The translations under genes and the position numbers were made by a program. This document shows positions 49,641 through 60,756 of a DNA stretch of 64,000 nucleotides, one piece after another. The notes beneath the pieces are model-generated. The model had not been told where the DNA came from. It did not search any database and was given only the letters and a program-made list of their open reading frames with translations. Position 1 is the first letter of the stretch, and every line of letters begins with the position of its first letter. Source of the stretch: Panopea generosa (taxonomy: Eukaryota > Mollusca > Bivalvia > Adapedonta > Hiatellidae); assembly GCA_029582155.1 (NCBI GenBank), contig CM055896.1, positions 23,527,184 through 23,591,183 on the forward strand, written 5' to 3'.

Positions 49641-51387
49641 CTTTTAGACCGAGCTTCTCAAGGTAAGCGACCTGTCGTATTTTCGTGTTTTTTTTTTTGC
49701 TTTAAACAAATTCTACGATTTGTTTACAAAAATAAATCGTTATAAGTGGTGATTTTATCCTATATTTGTTGAAATTAGATGCTTAGAAAGCCTTTTACGA
49801 TTGCATTGATTTGTTTACGTGTAAAAGGGTCTCAATAATACACTACGCATAAAATTCCAGACACTGTATATCAACAGCGTGCGATATAATCCCTTTAAAT
49901 GGACTGATCTGAATCTGAATCTACACGACATATAGCCTATTAATACAGCATATTACAAAACTTTTCTATTATAATGTTTAACATTTCTGAATCTAACACC
50001 AATTCGAAATCAATCATGATTGACGACGACATAACGATAGCCGGTAATATTACATTTGTTTCAGGGACTATTTTCATTGTCAATATGTTAATAAGTATGG
50101 ACACTCCTACAAGGGACTATTTTCATTGTTGAGCGAAATGCTAATTGGTATGGACGCTCCTACATTTCAGCCTTCGTAGTAAATAGCAATCGTTAGCAGA
50201 CATCAGCTATCAAAAGTAAAGACTCAAACACGTTTTCACGTCATTTCTTTAATTTTCGTACATAAAAAATTAAGAACTACTTTCCCTTGAGCAGTTAGAC
50301 GGTGCATATGAAATGAAATGGTTTTATCGACTATGATACTAAGATGACGTCAGAAGATCTGGCCCCTCAAAAATCAGAGAAGATACCGGAATTTTTTTAT
50401 ATATACACCAACATAGGAAGATAACTATGACCGAATCATCGCTCAGGAAACAGCACTTTGTAAGAATGTACATCGACGTCATGTAAATCTCAACGAACTG
50501 CTAATGAAACGATTAGTTTGATTGACTGAATGCATTGTTATGAATATTAATTACATGAAAGGTCAAACTAAGGTAACCTTTAATGCAATCCTGTCAGATT
50601 TACTGTGCGTAGAGTATGAAATCTTAAAGTTTGATCTGATTTTATTGAGATTGTCGTTAACAAATTTACTATGTTAGAAGATTAGAATAATCTAATATAA
50701 GAATATTATATGGCAGTAAACCTTTAATGTTACGTTAAGATATGTTTGCAAAGGTGTAAAATGTATACATTCAAAAACAATCTTTCTTGTAAACAGGCAT
50801 GGAATGTAAATTATATATAAAGTATTGGCTTCTTAATGCAGGAAATCAATATAAAACAAAACATGGATCACCGTCGAGTAATACAACAAAAACTTTCTAC
50901 GTACGTTTATTTACGTGAAACATGCAATATGCTTACTGTTTAAGTACCAAGTTTGTGTAAGTATGTGATGGAGGCGTACCTGTTTCTTCCTATAAGTCCC
51001 ATGTGACTGTTAGTTCACATCAAACAGAACGCTACCGTTATTCTGACAGAGATGGATTTTACGAGTGCGTTGAACTTAATTACATATAGATACTTTAAGC
51101 TTAGGGACCAGCACTCTCAACTACATCGAGTGCGTCTAATTTGCAATGTTTTGTTTGTCGTAAATACAAACCCCAATTTAGACGCTAAGAAGATGGAGCT
51201 TGGCACCTGTTTGTAATAAATAATGGGATGAAATATGAAGTATTTTATATTGCTCAAGGCATAGCAATAAACTATACAATGCAATATCTTTAGGTAATGA
51301 GTGTTCCAGTCTGGTAACACGTTTCATTTTGAAATTTGTTATTATAGTAAATCATAAACAATAATTAGATTTCATTTTTATACCTCA
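49641..51387. other. AT-rich non-coding stretch with a small duplication
   Basis: No gene is recognised. A ~54-bp segment is tandemly duplicated at about 50062-50168 (GGGACTATTTTCATTGT, then TATGGACACTCCTACA or TATGGACGCTCCTACA). Short frames (67 codons, 51117-51320 minus) lack domains. Confidence 0.55.
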
Positions 51388-51407
51388 CCCCCCCCCCCCC
51401 CCCCCCC
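51388..51407 (+). repeat. Poly-C homopolymer (20 C)
   Basis: Twenty consecutive C in AT-rich DNA, followed by an A run and then the GGGGTGGCATATAG start of a dispersed repeat. The length should be taken as approximate, because homopolymers are error-prone in sequencing. Confidence 0.9.
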
Positions 51408-51408
51408 T

Positions 51409-52135
51409 TCCAAAAAAAATAATTGGGGTGGCATATAGTCGTCGCAGTGTCCGTCATTCCTTCCGATATTTCGTGTCTTCGGCCTGTGATTTGTCATGCA
51501 TATATGGATTTTATCAATACTTGCTACAAATGATCAACCTGGCAACGTGTCGTGCGTAACACCCATACTCCCAATTCAAAGGTCAAGGTCACGCTTAACT
51601 TTGTTTGACAACACTTTCAGTCTGTTTGAGATTTCGTATCCAATCTGCAACTTTGTCACCTATGGATCAATTTCAAAAACATTAGACACAATTCATCAGC
51701 ATGGCACGGCGACGTGTCGCCCGTAAGACCCAAATCCGTATCTCAAAGGTCAAAGTCACACTTCGAGTTTTTTTGATAACACTAAGTCTGTGTAGATTTC
51801 GTGTCCGGTCTGTAACTTTGTCATACATTGATGGATTTTCAAGAGCACTTGGCTCAATTGATCAACATGACATGACGACGTGTCGCTTGAAAGACCCAGA
51901 ACCTTACCTCAAAGGTCAATGTCACACTTTCAGTTTCTTTGATATTTCATGTCTGGTCTGTAACTTTGTCTTACATGGAGGGATTTTAATATATTTTGAC
52001 ACAAGCGATCAACATGTCATGATGGTGTGTCACCTCATTTACCTGTAGAAATACCCAGACCTTACAATCATACATCAAGGTTAAGGTTACACAAAGGTCA
52101 AGGTCACACTTTGATGTAAAAAACACACGAAATTG
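51409..52135 (+). mobile_element. Degenerate ~150-165-bp tandem repeat with AAGGTCA motifs
   Basis: Starts with GGGGTGGCATATAGTCGTCG and GTCCGTCATTCC, like the E-family centre. About three to four diverged units follow, each with CTGTAACTTTGTC (51645, 51810, 51958), GATCAACATG and CTCAAAGGTCAAGGTCACAC (about 51577, 51745, 51908, 52092). Two short plus frames (51496-51726 and 51701-52048) follow the repeat and have no domain. I recall the AAGGTCAAGGTCAC signature as frequent in bivalve interspersed repeats. Confidence 0.65.
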
Positions 52136-52719
52136 CGTGTCTAGTCTGAAACGTCAGTCCATTTCTCTTGATATTCATGGATACATTTAAATCCCTACCT
52201 ACCTATTATAAAATATATTGTTATTTTTACAGACTAATTGAGGGGCATGTGACACTTATCAGTGACATTTCTTGTTTTAATTAGTGTCTACTTTCTCTGC
52301 ATCAAAGGCAGTTTCATATTGATTTCGGATGAGGATTGTTTAACCTTACAGTAGAAGTGCTGTACTGTCACATTACCAGTTCATATGAACCTTCAAGATT
52401 TAAACATTGTTGTATAAGAAAATATACACCGAAATACTTACATACCACAAAGGGATATAAGGACAGTGGTACGATCAATGCGAGCACGGAGCCTTATCTG
52501 TATAGCCGCCAATTGGGGTCATACCTGACATTAATATGGGACGGTTTATGTGTTAACACGGGTTTGCTATGTCGTAAAATTTGATGTATGTTATGAAATT
52601 CGATGGATTAAATGTTGCTCAAAGCATACATACTTTTTTCTTAAAAAGTTTCATCAATCTTTAATCGTTTTCGAAAAATTGCCATTTCAAATAGAGGTGC
52701 CAAACTTTTGGACCTCTGT
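52136..52719. other. Non-coding stretch before the foldback element
   Basis: Two short plus frames (82 and 89 codons) without domains. Sequence at 52640-52720 (AAAGTTTCATCAATCTTTAA) resembles the TTTCATCAAACTATATTGCG of the adjoining element and may be an additional decayed part of it. Confidence 0.5.
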
Positions 52720-53170
52720 ATATAACATCTTTCTGCCTTTCCTGGAAAATTTCATCAAACTATATTGCGATTATCACTTCTTTTTTTTTTATTTGAAACA
52801 TACAACCCCGTTACCTTAATTCACAAAATCAGTATCTTGTATAGCATCCTTGCGAATTAATACACGCACGACAGCCACTTATGTTTACCATAAGCCCGGT
52901 TTTTAAATATTATCCATTCAACGATAAGTTTTCAAATATTATCCATTTAATGATAAGTTTTCAAATATTATCCATTCAACGATAAGTTTTCAAATATTAT
53001 CCATTTAATGATTAGTGGCTGTCGTGCGTGCATCAATGCACAAGGAGGCTATACAAGATACCGATTTTGTCAGTTTGAGTAACGGGGTTGTATGTTTCAA
53101 ATCAATCAAACAATATAATAGCAATTCTTATTTATAGATTTTTATGAAACTTTCCAGGAAAGGTCAAAAT
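52720..53170. mobile_element. Foldback/MITE-like element with tandem-repeat core
   Basis: Strong inverted repeats: ATTTGAAACATACAACCCCG at 52791 mirrors CGGGGTTGTATGTTTCAAAT ending at 53102. The match continues inward over ~90 bp to GCACGACAGCCACT on the left and AGTGGCTGTCGTGC on the right. A weaker outer match is GCCTTTCCTGGAAAATTTCA (about 52736) with TGAAACTTTCCAGGAAAGG at about 53145-53163. The centre holds four 29-bp units (52902-53018) that alternate CCATTCAACG and CCATTTAATG. There is no protein frame. Target-site duplications were not identified. Confidence 0.85.
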
Positions 53171-54031
53171 ATGTTGAAACTTCTATTAATAAATAAAATC
53201 GATTTAAAAAAAAATCGATAATGAACTCAATGCATTATTTCTGTTTATCTGAGTGCTGCTTTTCTAAAGTATTTCGGTAATTTCATAAAAAAGCCTATAA
53301 AATCATAGTCAGTTTGGTTTCGAAAATGAGATCTGATCTTTTAACACACGATTGTTACTGAAAATATAATTATCATTATTTGCGTAGAGAGAAAACGAAT
53401 ACTAGTTATATAGGTATACCAATACCAACATACTAAAAAATATTGAAAGGTTGTTTAATCTGAAGGTATTCTATGAACAATATATCACTTCTGTGACCAA
53501 TGTTTATGCAAGGCCAGCAATATGAAAAAGATGTATATTTCAATTATCTAGAAGATTATATTGTTTTCAAATCGTAAGAATCTGGTTTTCTTTTTTGTGT
53601 TTTTATTAAATGAATAAATCAATACTATTTTCTGTTGTTTGATAGGTTTGGCAAGTATTATGTATTATGCATTTATGTTATGTAACATATAAATTTTGTT
53701 CTATGTTATGTTAAGTATGTTAGTAAACGAGTTATGTACCTGTAAGCATCAAACTAAAGGAACACACGAAATCAAAATATATCGTGTATTTTATCAAAAG
53801 AATACGGAAATGGTTGACGATAAAACAGGCGCCGAGATTATCAACGAGATAATTATATATCTAATAATAATTTCGACAACAATAACCAAGCACATGATAA
53901 ATACCGTTATAACGGCAGCCGTTACTTCAACAGAGACTCTGATCCCGTAGACGAGCATGACGGATACCAGGCTAACATAGACTAACATGTGTTATACAAA
54001 CTCTAGTAATACAAATACTATTGTCACACAC
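53171..54031. other. Non-coding stretch upstream of the LINE
   Basis: AT-rich sequence. An 84-codon plus frame (53696-53950) lies just before the endonuclease start. It could be a remnant of the LINE's first ORF or 5' region, but it has no recognisable motif. Confidence 0.45.
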
Positions 54032-54790
54032 ATGAGAGACCTCCGATTAGTAACCTGGAATGTTAGAGACATTATCTCGTCCGCAGCAAGTTTAGCAAAA
54101 GTCAGAAAACATTGATTTTGCTTTTTTAACAGAGCACAAACTTTTTGAGCACTCGAAATATTTTATGAGCTCTATAGACGATTCATATTGCAATATAACA
54201 AGATTGGAAACAAATTTTGATATTTATGGTACACTTGACTGTGGTAAAGTTGGTGTTCCTATACTATTTAAAAGGTATTTGCAGTTTACGATAAGGGAAA
54301 TGACTGAAATTTTAGACAAGCGCATAGCCGGTATCGAACTAACATACCAAAATCATCAAAATTGTTTGCATTTAGTATACATTAACAGTCTTCCAACTAC
54401 GAAAACGAATACTACAATGAATATTTGATAACGTTGCAAGCAATATGCATCTTTTACTCAGAATTTGGTATGATTATATTACTAGGTGATATGAACGGGG
54501 AAACAAACCAATGCAAAATCCTAAATTTCTTACCGAGACGAGCACCTTACCAATTTTGTAAACAGAAACAATATGGTTTCACTAGCCGATTTGTCAATAT
54601 GCATTGGTCCATCATATACGTTCATAACAATGGAAAGAATGCTAGATCACATATTAATGTATAATTAAGATATTGACATCGTATCAAAAGTAACAATCCT
54701 AGATAATGACATGTACCACGTCTCAGATCATTTACCTTTACTTACAGTTTTAAAAATTCCCGTTACACAAACAATTGTTAAAAACAATCA
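54032..54790 (+). pseudogene. LINE apurinic-like endonuclease domain (broken)
   Basis: An ATG at 54032 begins MRDLRLVTWNVRDI, the usual WN start of the exonuclease-endonuclease-phosphatase fold. A frameshift at about 54112 leads to IDFAFLTEHKLFEHSKYF (the catalytic E lies in TEHK). GKVGVPILFKR and RIAGIEL follow. A second shift at about 54410 leads to the GDMNG motif (about 54485-54500). Another break precedes VSDHLPLLTVL (about 54717-54750), the terminal SDH catalytic motif. All main landmarks of the fold survive as sequence, but in different frames. In an intact element this domain nicks target DNA to prime reverse transcription. Confidence 0.85.
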
Positions 54791-54828
54791 TATAAATATA
54801 TCATGGAACAAAGTGAAGGACACACATA

Positions 54829-55620
54829 TTGAGTTGTATCAAGCAAAAATTGTCTTTATTGCTAGTAAAAGTAGAAAGAATGGATATAAACCAATTGTAC
54901 GATGGCATTGTTAAGTCTATTTTAGCTGCAGCTAAGAACACTTTGCCAAAGGATAAGTTTAACTTCCACGCCAAACCGTATTGGTCAAAGGAGATCAAAT
55001 CGTCACATGACGCTCAGCGGCAAGCGCGTCGCTTATGGCTGGAATGCGGGAGCCCCAGGGGAATGCAATTTGAATCTTATGCAAATTACAAATATAAAAA
55101 GAAATTGTTTCAAGAGACTCAAAGGCAAGCGATAAATCAGACAGAAAATAAATTTATTCTTGATTTAAATAACGCTGCGGAGTGCGAAGATTAACTCTTT
55201 TTGAGACTAATAAAAACCCGAAGGGGTAAAAAGCAAGCTACTTGCAGTCAGCTCGACACTGAACAAGGCCTTTCCCGCGACCCAGACGTTATCTGCAGTT
55301 GTTTTACTTCATACTATCGACAACTATACAAACCACTTAACGAACAGCATTTTGACAATGAATTCAAGAACACCATAGAAAGCGAAGTTTTAAAACTTAA
55401 AATGACTGCTTCAAATTCAGAAAACATCCCGGAAATACAACCCAACTTAAACATTGATATCATTAAAAAGCATATACGTTCATTAAAAAACAAGGAAGCG
55501 GCTTCTTTTGATTTGATATATAATGAACATCTCAAGATTGGCGGTACTGTCCCGCACCGGGCGATAACAGAACTATTCAACCCGTATTATTTTAAACGGT
55601 TACCTACCGTCCCAATGTAA
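54829..55620 (+). pseudogene. LINE linker between endonuclease and RT (broken)
   Basis: Two open pieces. The first (54829-55194) contains KPYWSKEIKSSHDAQRQARR and YANYKYKKKLFQETQRQAIN, the basic, Arg/Lys-rich linker typical of these elements. The second (55201-55620) contains DPDVICSCFTSYYRQLYKPL and IIKKHIRSLKNKEAASFDLI. The latter corresponds to the NKAxGxDxI stretch that begins the RT region. A stop at about 55193 and a frame change at about 55620 separate it from the RT core. Confidence 0.8.
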
Positions 55621-55627
55621 AAAGGGT

Positions 55628-56256
55628 ATGATCATTCCCATATATAAAGTCAATGGTATAAGCAGGTCAGATCCCAAAAACTACCGCCCTATAACATTAT
55701 TGCCAGCCATCCTCAAATTATTTGAGAAAGTATTACACGACAATCTTAGTAAATGGATAGACAATTCTGGTAAGTCGTTCCCAAATAGTCAACAGAATGC
55801 GTATCAGAAACACATTGGGGCAATCACTGCCTCTTTTAACTTTCAGGAATCAATCTTCCATAACATAGAGCAACACAGCAAAGTCTACGTTACGACACTT
55901 GACAAGCTTTCGATACTGTGTGGTTGCCGGCAGTTTTCTACAAAATGTCAAAACTTGGTATAAAGGGGTAAATGTGGTCCTTATTGCTAGACGCTCACAC
56001 CGATATGTCGAGTTGTATAGTTGCAAATGGTATAAAATCCGGTTTCTTTGATGAGGAATACGTCAGGGTGGGTGTCATCTCGACTTGGATTTATAATCTT
56101 TTCTTAAATGACCTGCTAAATATTTTAGAGCGGAGCAATCTAAGTACGATGATTCTAGGTAAATTTACCGGAAATACAACACTTGCGGACGATATAGCGC
56201 TTTCAGCGATAAACCTTGCGAACCTACAAAAAATGTTGGATATAACATATCAGTAA
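55628..56256 (+). pseudogene. LINE reverse transcriptase core (broken)
   Basis: Starts with IIPIYKVNGISRSDPKNYRP, then ITLLPAILKLFEKVLHDNLS, which match RT blocks 1-2. An NxxQxAY motif (SQQNAYQKHIGAITA) follows. A frameshift near 55900-55970 disrupts the first catalytic Asp region. The second piece has GFFDEEYVRVGVISTWIYNL (the GxxQGxxxSP block, heavily altered, with Gln and Pro lost) and LADDIAL at 56182-56200, where the catalytic DD is kept. It would copy element RNA into DNA if intact. Confidence 0.85.
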
Positions 56257-56639
56257 AGGTACAATATTAATCCAACTAAAAGTTTCACCATAATATTCGG
56301 TGGCAGAACAAAGTTTCAACATTTTACAGAACTATATATAGGGTCATACATAATAAGCCAAACAAACACAGTTTAACACATAAGAGTACACCTTAATAAT
56401 CGACTGTCGGATAACGATAACGATAAAGTCAAAATGCGTGTCAAAAAGCCAAATCTTCTCTTTTTTCGCTGCTTTCTATTAACATAGATCCCATTCACAT
56501 AAACCCCACACATTCGACTAATTTAGTCACCAAAATCTGTATCCCTAGACTTTTGTTTGGGGCTGAAATATGGTCGAGTCTTACTAAGCAGAATTACAAT
56601 CAATTAGAAAAAGTTTTGCGAATGGCTGCGTAAAAGATA

Positions 56640-57371
56640 TAGAAGCTCCAGGTTAGAACGCGCACGGATGCGTGTCTAAGTATGCTAGGATGGAAATCAA
56701 TTAAATCTGAAATTAACTGTAGAAAACTATGCTTTCTTGGTCGAATATGTAACATGCCAAATTACTTATTAACTAAACTTATTTTTAATACGCGACTATC
56801 AGTTTACATTTGTGGCAACGATACCAAACAGCGTGATTTTATCCCCGGTATTGTCAATATTCTCGAAAAGTATTCACTATCTAACCATCTCGTTAATTAT
56901 TCTAACAATGGAACATTCCCAAACAAAGACTATTGGAAACATTTATGTAAAATGACCATTCACGAATCTGAAACTGAATCATGGAATTCGAGAATGCAAA
57001 GTAACGATTACTTTAAACGATTTTGTCACCTGCACACACGCATAGAGAACGCTATCATTTGGGAGTAAGCAACAAATAGCGATAGTTTACCATATGCTTT
57101 TTATGTATGCAGATTTTGGGTCTGCCAGAGTGCTCACACTGGAACCGCTTCTCTTTGCCAGTACTGTGGCACATTTTTCATTGATAACAATACACATATG
57201 ATTATTGACTGTAATTTTATGTCGGACTAAAGGGAAGATTTTTATAACAGAATACTTCATATTTTTGGTCAAGAGAGATTATCGGAAATAATGCATGGAT
57301 GTAGCGAAACTATACTCCAGAAATTAATAGGAAAGCGAATATTTTTTCTCTCATTCTATAACATTATATAA
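56640..57371 (+). pseudogene. LINE C-terminal region with zinc knuckle (broken)
   Basis: An open piece at 56682-57068 begins MLGWKSIKSEINCRKLCFLG, typical of the post-RT region (the normal L..L..R KL.FLGR pattern). After a break, CQYCGTFFIDNNTHMIIDC at 57157-57213 forms a C-x2-C-x9-H-x4-C knuckle. A stop follows at about 57229, and the reading continues to a final stop at about 57371 (LIGKRIFFLSFYNII). Confidence 0.8.
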
Positions 57372-58257
57372 ATCCTTGTAACAAAGGGAAATAAAGAGTA
57401 TAATAATGTTCCCAAGTATAAGTTTACGCTTCCCAACTCTGACATGTATAGCAGTAGGCAACGTATTACCAAAAATCTTGTTGATCGTCTGCTTTCAAAT
57501 AAACCGTTTAACGTTAAACATGTAAACGTAAGGGTTTCACACTAATAAAGTATAGTCCATGATAGCTGTATTGTAAGATAAACAAACTATTGACAGATGG
57601 TGACTGGAGCCAATCTATGAAACGTAGTTTATTTTAGTTATCAACTCATGTACATGTACATACATGTATGATATGATCAAAACTATGGTAATGTGATGCC
57701 CGTCAACCATTTAATTTACATGTTGTTTCCTGTTTCAGATAAAGTGCTTGCACGCATACGGACCGTGTTCTAGTGTTATATTTGCATCGTGAAGATAGAT
57801 AATAACAAGGAATAATTTTTATTTTAAAATTCGAGAAGTGCCGTATGTCGCCAACTGATCTACCATTAGCAGAAATTAAGTTCCAACAACACGGTTATAA
57901 ACTAAAAATCAATTTATATTTTATCTCTAAAACCTCTAAAACCTCGCTGTAAGGTGACTGGCTTGATTAATTGCATGTATGTAACAGAGCCAAAAAATGT
58001 CCGCAATTCAAATATAACTCCATCTGAGTTGGTTTCAAATTTCCGTAAGACACCTACTGGCGTAAACAAATGTATTCTATTGATATACTATTTAGAATTA
58101 TAATGTGTTATAATGTAATTTTATAGATATAATGGAAAATATGCTTAAAATTGTACAACCATCTAATCTTCAGCTACAATAACTTTCATGAAGCTGTGTA
58201 AATTTTACGACATCTAGATTAAGTAATCATATTTAAAAACCCATTAAAGTGTGTTTG
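57372..58257. other. Non-coding stretch, LINE 3' flank
   Basis: May include the LINE 3' untranslated region (AATAAAG at about 57544). A TACATGTACATACATGTA palindromic run sits at about 57650-57668. No gene is recognised. Confidence 0.5.
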
Positions 58258-58506
58258 TTTAGCGTCATATTTATGCTATCGAGGACTAACAGACGATGCT
58301 TTCTTGGGATCCTGGAAATTAACTAGTACTTGAGCACATCCATAACTTATAACTTTCCCAATTCAGTCAGCGGTGAGAGTCAAATGACAATTAGATGTTA
58401 CGTTGTAAAGTAACCATCGCGGAGACTGTGGCCGTGCGAGGATTCAAACTCACGATCCCTGGATTGATAGTCATGCGCATTATCGACTGAGCTAACCGGT
58501 CCGGGC
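58258..58506 (-). mobile_element. tRNA-derived SINE-like element 1
   Basis: On the minus strand the head at 58506 reads GCCCGGACCGGTTAGCTCAG. Box A (TAGCTCAGTCGA, complement at 58483-58494) is followed about 43 bases later by box B (GAGTTTGAATC, complement at 58441-58451), which is normal tRNA spacing for RNA polymerase III. The tRNA arms no longer fold well, so it is not a functional tRNA. The body contains CCGCGATGG, the complement of TCAGCGGTGAGAG, and the complement of GATCCTGGAAATTAACTAGT. The body matches element 2. Confidence 0.8.
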
Positions 58507-58851
58507 AATGAAAGTCAACTATATTTGCAAAATACAGATCAATATGATAACGGCACAGGTTAATTAAATTGTCCCTCGGGTATTATTTCATTGTCCATAT
58601 TTTATTTTTGTTATGTATTCCTAGTAGAGATCATTGTGCTTATAGTTTCTCCAAGCCACTGTATCAGTTTGTAGCCAACTGACATGCTGATGTTCAAAAT
58701 AGATAAATGACTAAACAACCCCAAACAGACAAACTAATATTTGACGTCAAATACATGTTAACCAATATGAGATAACCAAAATAAACTTTAATTAGTATAA
58801 TGCCTGGTTGCTTTCCGATTTACCAAACACCTGAATTGATTGAATTGATTA

Positions 58852-59120
58852 TTTAGCGTAATGTTTATACCATTGAGGATAAGCAGATGATCAGTTAATC
58901 TAACCAAGGTTTTCTTGGATCCTGGAAAGTTAACCAGTACTCGAGCACTCCCCATCTCCGCAAGTAAATGATAACTTCCCCCCACTTGAATCAGCGGTGA
59001 GAGATGAATGCTAATGAGACAAAATGTCGTATATCAACCATCACGGAGACTGTGGCCGGGTGGGGATTTGAGCTCACGACTCCTGGAATGATAGTCAGAT
59101 GCGCTACCGCGCGCCCGGCT
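58852..59120 (-). mobile_element. tRNA-derived SINE-like element 2
   Basis: Same orientation and organisation as element 1. The minus-strand head at 59120 reads GCCGGGCGCGCGGTAGCGCA, and a box-B-like GAGCTCAAATCCC has its complement at about 59062-59074. The shared body includes CGGAGACTGTGGCCGG, TCAGCGGTGAGAG, GGATCCTGGAAAGTTAACCA and the terminal TTTAGCGT..TTTAT..CAT.GAGGA complement. Box A is decayed. The 3' tail side has GAATTGATTGAATTGATT, a simple-repeat tail typical of SINEs. Confidence 0.8.
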
Positions 59121-59689
59121 GAATGACGTCAAATAGTCGTTATAAGATATGTTTACTTGATTTATTACAATGGACGTTGAAATTTACCATAATTACAAAA
59201 GTTAAAAACACCCAATTCAACAGATTGTCACTCATTGAATCAGACAACCCTTGGATAATACGAACCCTTGTGTAATACGAGGCATCATTTGATGTAACGA
59301 AATGATAAGTGTCACGTAGTGGTATTCCTATCGATACAATGGAAGAAGACATAACAAAGAATAGTGTGTCTTTTACATGCTGTCCTGATTGCCAATTTCC
59401 GGGAACACGAAAATATTAAATAAACAATATTGTATTTTTTTAATAAGTTACCAAAATGGAACACTTTCCAGTATTATTTAAATTAGCGTTATTACTCGTA
59501 CAATGCATTCTTATTCTTACTTCATTTGTACATTATAAACGTATGATCTCGTTTATCAATTTTTTTTGCGAGACTATCGCCAGCATTTGGGAAGAACATT
59601 AATAAAAGTATTAACGTTGTATTTTTTTTTTGCTATACTGTATAACTATTTCAGAATTAAATGCTTTGTTTTCATGTGAAAAGTTTGGT
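59121..59689. other. Non-coding stretch
   Basis: AT-rich DNA between SINE 2 and the 65-bp array. No feature is recognised. Confidence 0.5.
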
Positions 59690-60170
59690 CAGGGTATATA
59701 TACCGTAACGCAATGGAATAGTATGGTCTAATTATTTACACCGTAAAGTCAAGGAAATGTTTGATCAAGGTAACGTTAAGGAATAATATGGTCAAATCAT
59801 TTACTCCGTAAAGTCAAGGAAATGTTTGGACAAGGTTAGGCTAAGGAATAATATGCTCAAATCATTTACGCCATAAAGTCAAGGAAATGTTTGATCAAGG
59901 TTAGGCTAAGGAATAATATGGTCAACTCATTTACACCGTAAAGTCAAGGAAATGTTTGATCAAGGTTAGGTTAAGGAATAATATGGTCAAATCATTTACT
60001 CCGTAAAGTCAAGGAATTGTTTAGGATTTATACCGCAACGCATTGGAATAATAATGTATGTACAAATTATTACACAGTAACACCAAGGAATCCGTAACGC
60101 TAAGGAATAATATAGACCGTAACGCCAAGTAACAGTTTGATCAAGGTAGTCATACCGCAGCGATAAGTAC
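59690..60170 (+). repeat. 65-bp tandem array, degenerating rightward
   Basis: The GGTC marker falls at 59725, 59790, 59855 (mutated), 59920 and 59985, giving a 65-bp step. The monomer contains TTTACTCCGTAAAGTCAAGG, AAATGTTTGATCAAGGTTAG and GCTAAGGAATAATATGGTC. After about 60010 the units become shorter and diverged (CCGTAACGC, AAGGAATAATAT), and the repeat fades out by 60170. Confidence 0.92.
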
Positions 60171-60551
60171 GAGCAAAAGCATGGTCCAGGTTTTTATACC
60201 GCACATTTAGCTGTTGTCTATAAGTAAGCATAATAACTATTGTGGTGATGTATTGTGTTCATGATTTTGTTATTTATTTAAATTTGCATCTCCATATATT
60301 ATGTCCTTTAGATAAATGGTTGTATACATATCTTAATACAAAATGTAACTTCATCCGAAAATTGGTGCGATACTATTACATCAATTTTTTTTATAAATTT
60401 TATTGCATAAAATAAGACTATAATGTGTCAGAGAGAAGACTAGCATTATCGAACACAACAGTATAAACACAATCAGTATGATATTATTATTTTTAATATG
60501 GTTCAACGCCATTTTCAACACATTTCAGTTTATATATGGCATATCAAGTTT

Positions 60552-60713
60552 TAATGGTGGAGGAAGACCTCAGACTGAGTAGAACCACCGTCCTTCCGCA
60601 AGTAATTGGCAAACTTTCTTACATAAAGTTTTGGACCAAGCAGGACTCCAACCTACGACTTTAGCAGTGAAAGGTTAGTGATCTTGAGACGGCGCCTTAG
60701 ACCACTTGGAGGC
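60552..60713 (-). mobile_element. tRNA-derived SINE-like element 3 (Leu/Ser-type head)
   Basis: On the minus strand the head at about 60713 reads GGCCTCCAAGTGGTCTAAGG. Box A AGTGGTCTAAGG (complement at 60695-60706) is followed by box B GGTTGGAGTCC (complement at 60643-60653), about 53 bases apart. This is the longer spacing of type-II (Leu/Ser) tRNAs. The body includes the complement of GGTGGAGGAAGACCTCAG at about 60556. It differs from SINEs 1 and 2, so it belongs to another family. Confidence 0.7.
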
Positions 60714-60756
60714 CACGGAGGACCAACAATCAGTATTATTTTTATATTTATTTTGG

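Larger units (their letters stand above)
54032..57371 (+). mobile_element. Near full-length degenerate LINE (endonuclease + RT + zinc knuckle)
   Basis: The order of recognisable blocks is that of a complete second ORF of a non-LTR retrotransposon. These are endonuclease (54032-54780), linker (54829-55620), reverse transcriptase (55628-56256), thumb and C-terminal region (56640-57080) and C-x2-C-x9-H-x4-C knuckle (57157-57213), then a final stop at about 57371. At least seven frameshifts or stops separate the pieces, so it cannot be active. The knuckle spacing equals that of the minus-strand LINE at 39187-40727, so both may belong to one clade. No clear poly-A tail or flanking duplication was found. 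ORF1 is not recognised. Confidence 0.9.

Noticed and set aside
53696-53950. LINE ORF1 product
   Set aside because: Position fits, but no coiled coil, zinc knuckle or RNA-binding motif can be seen in the 84 codons.
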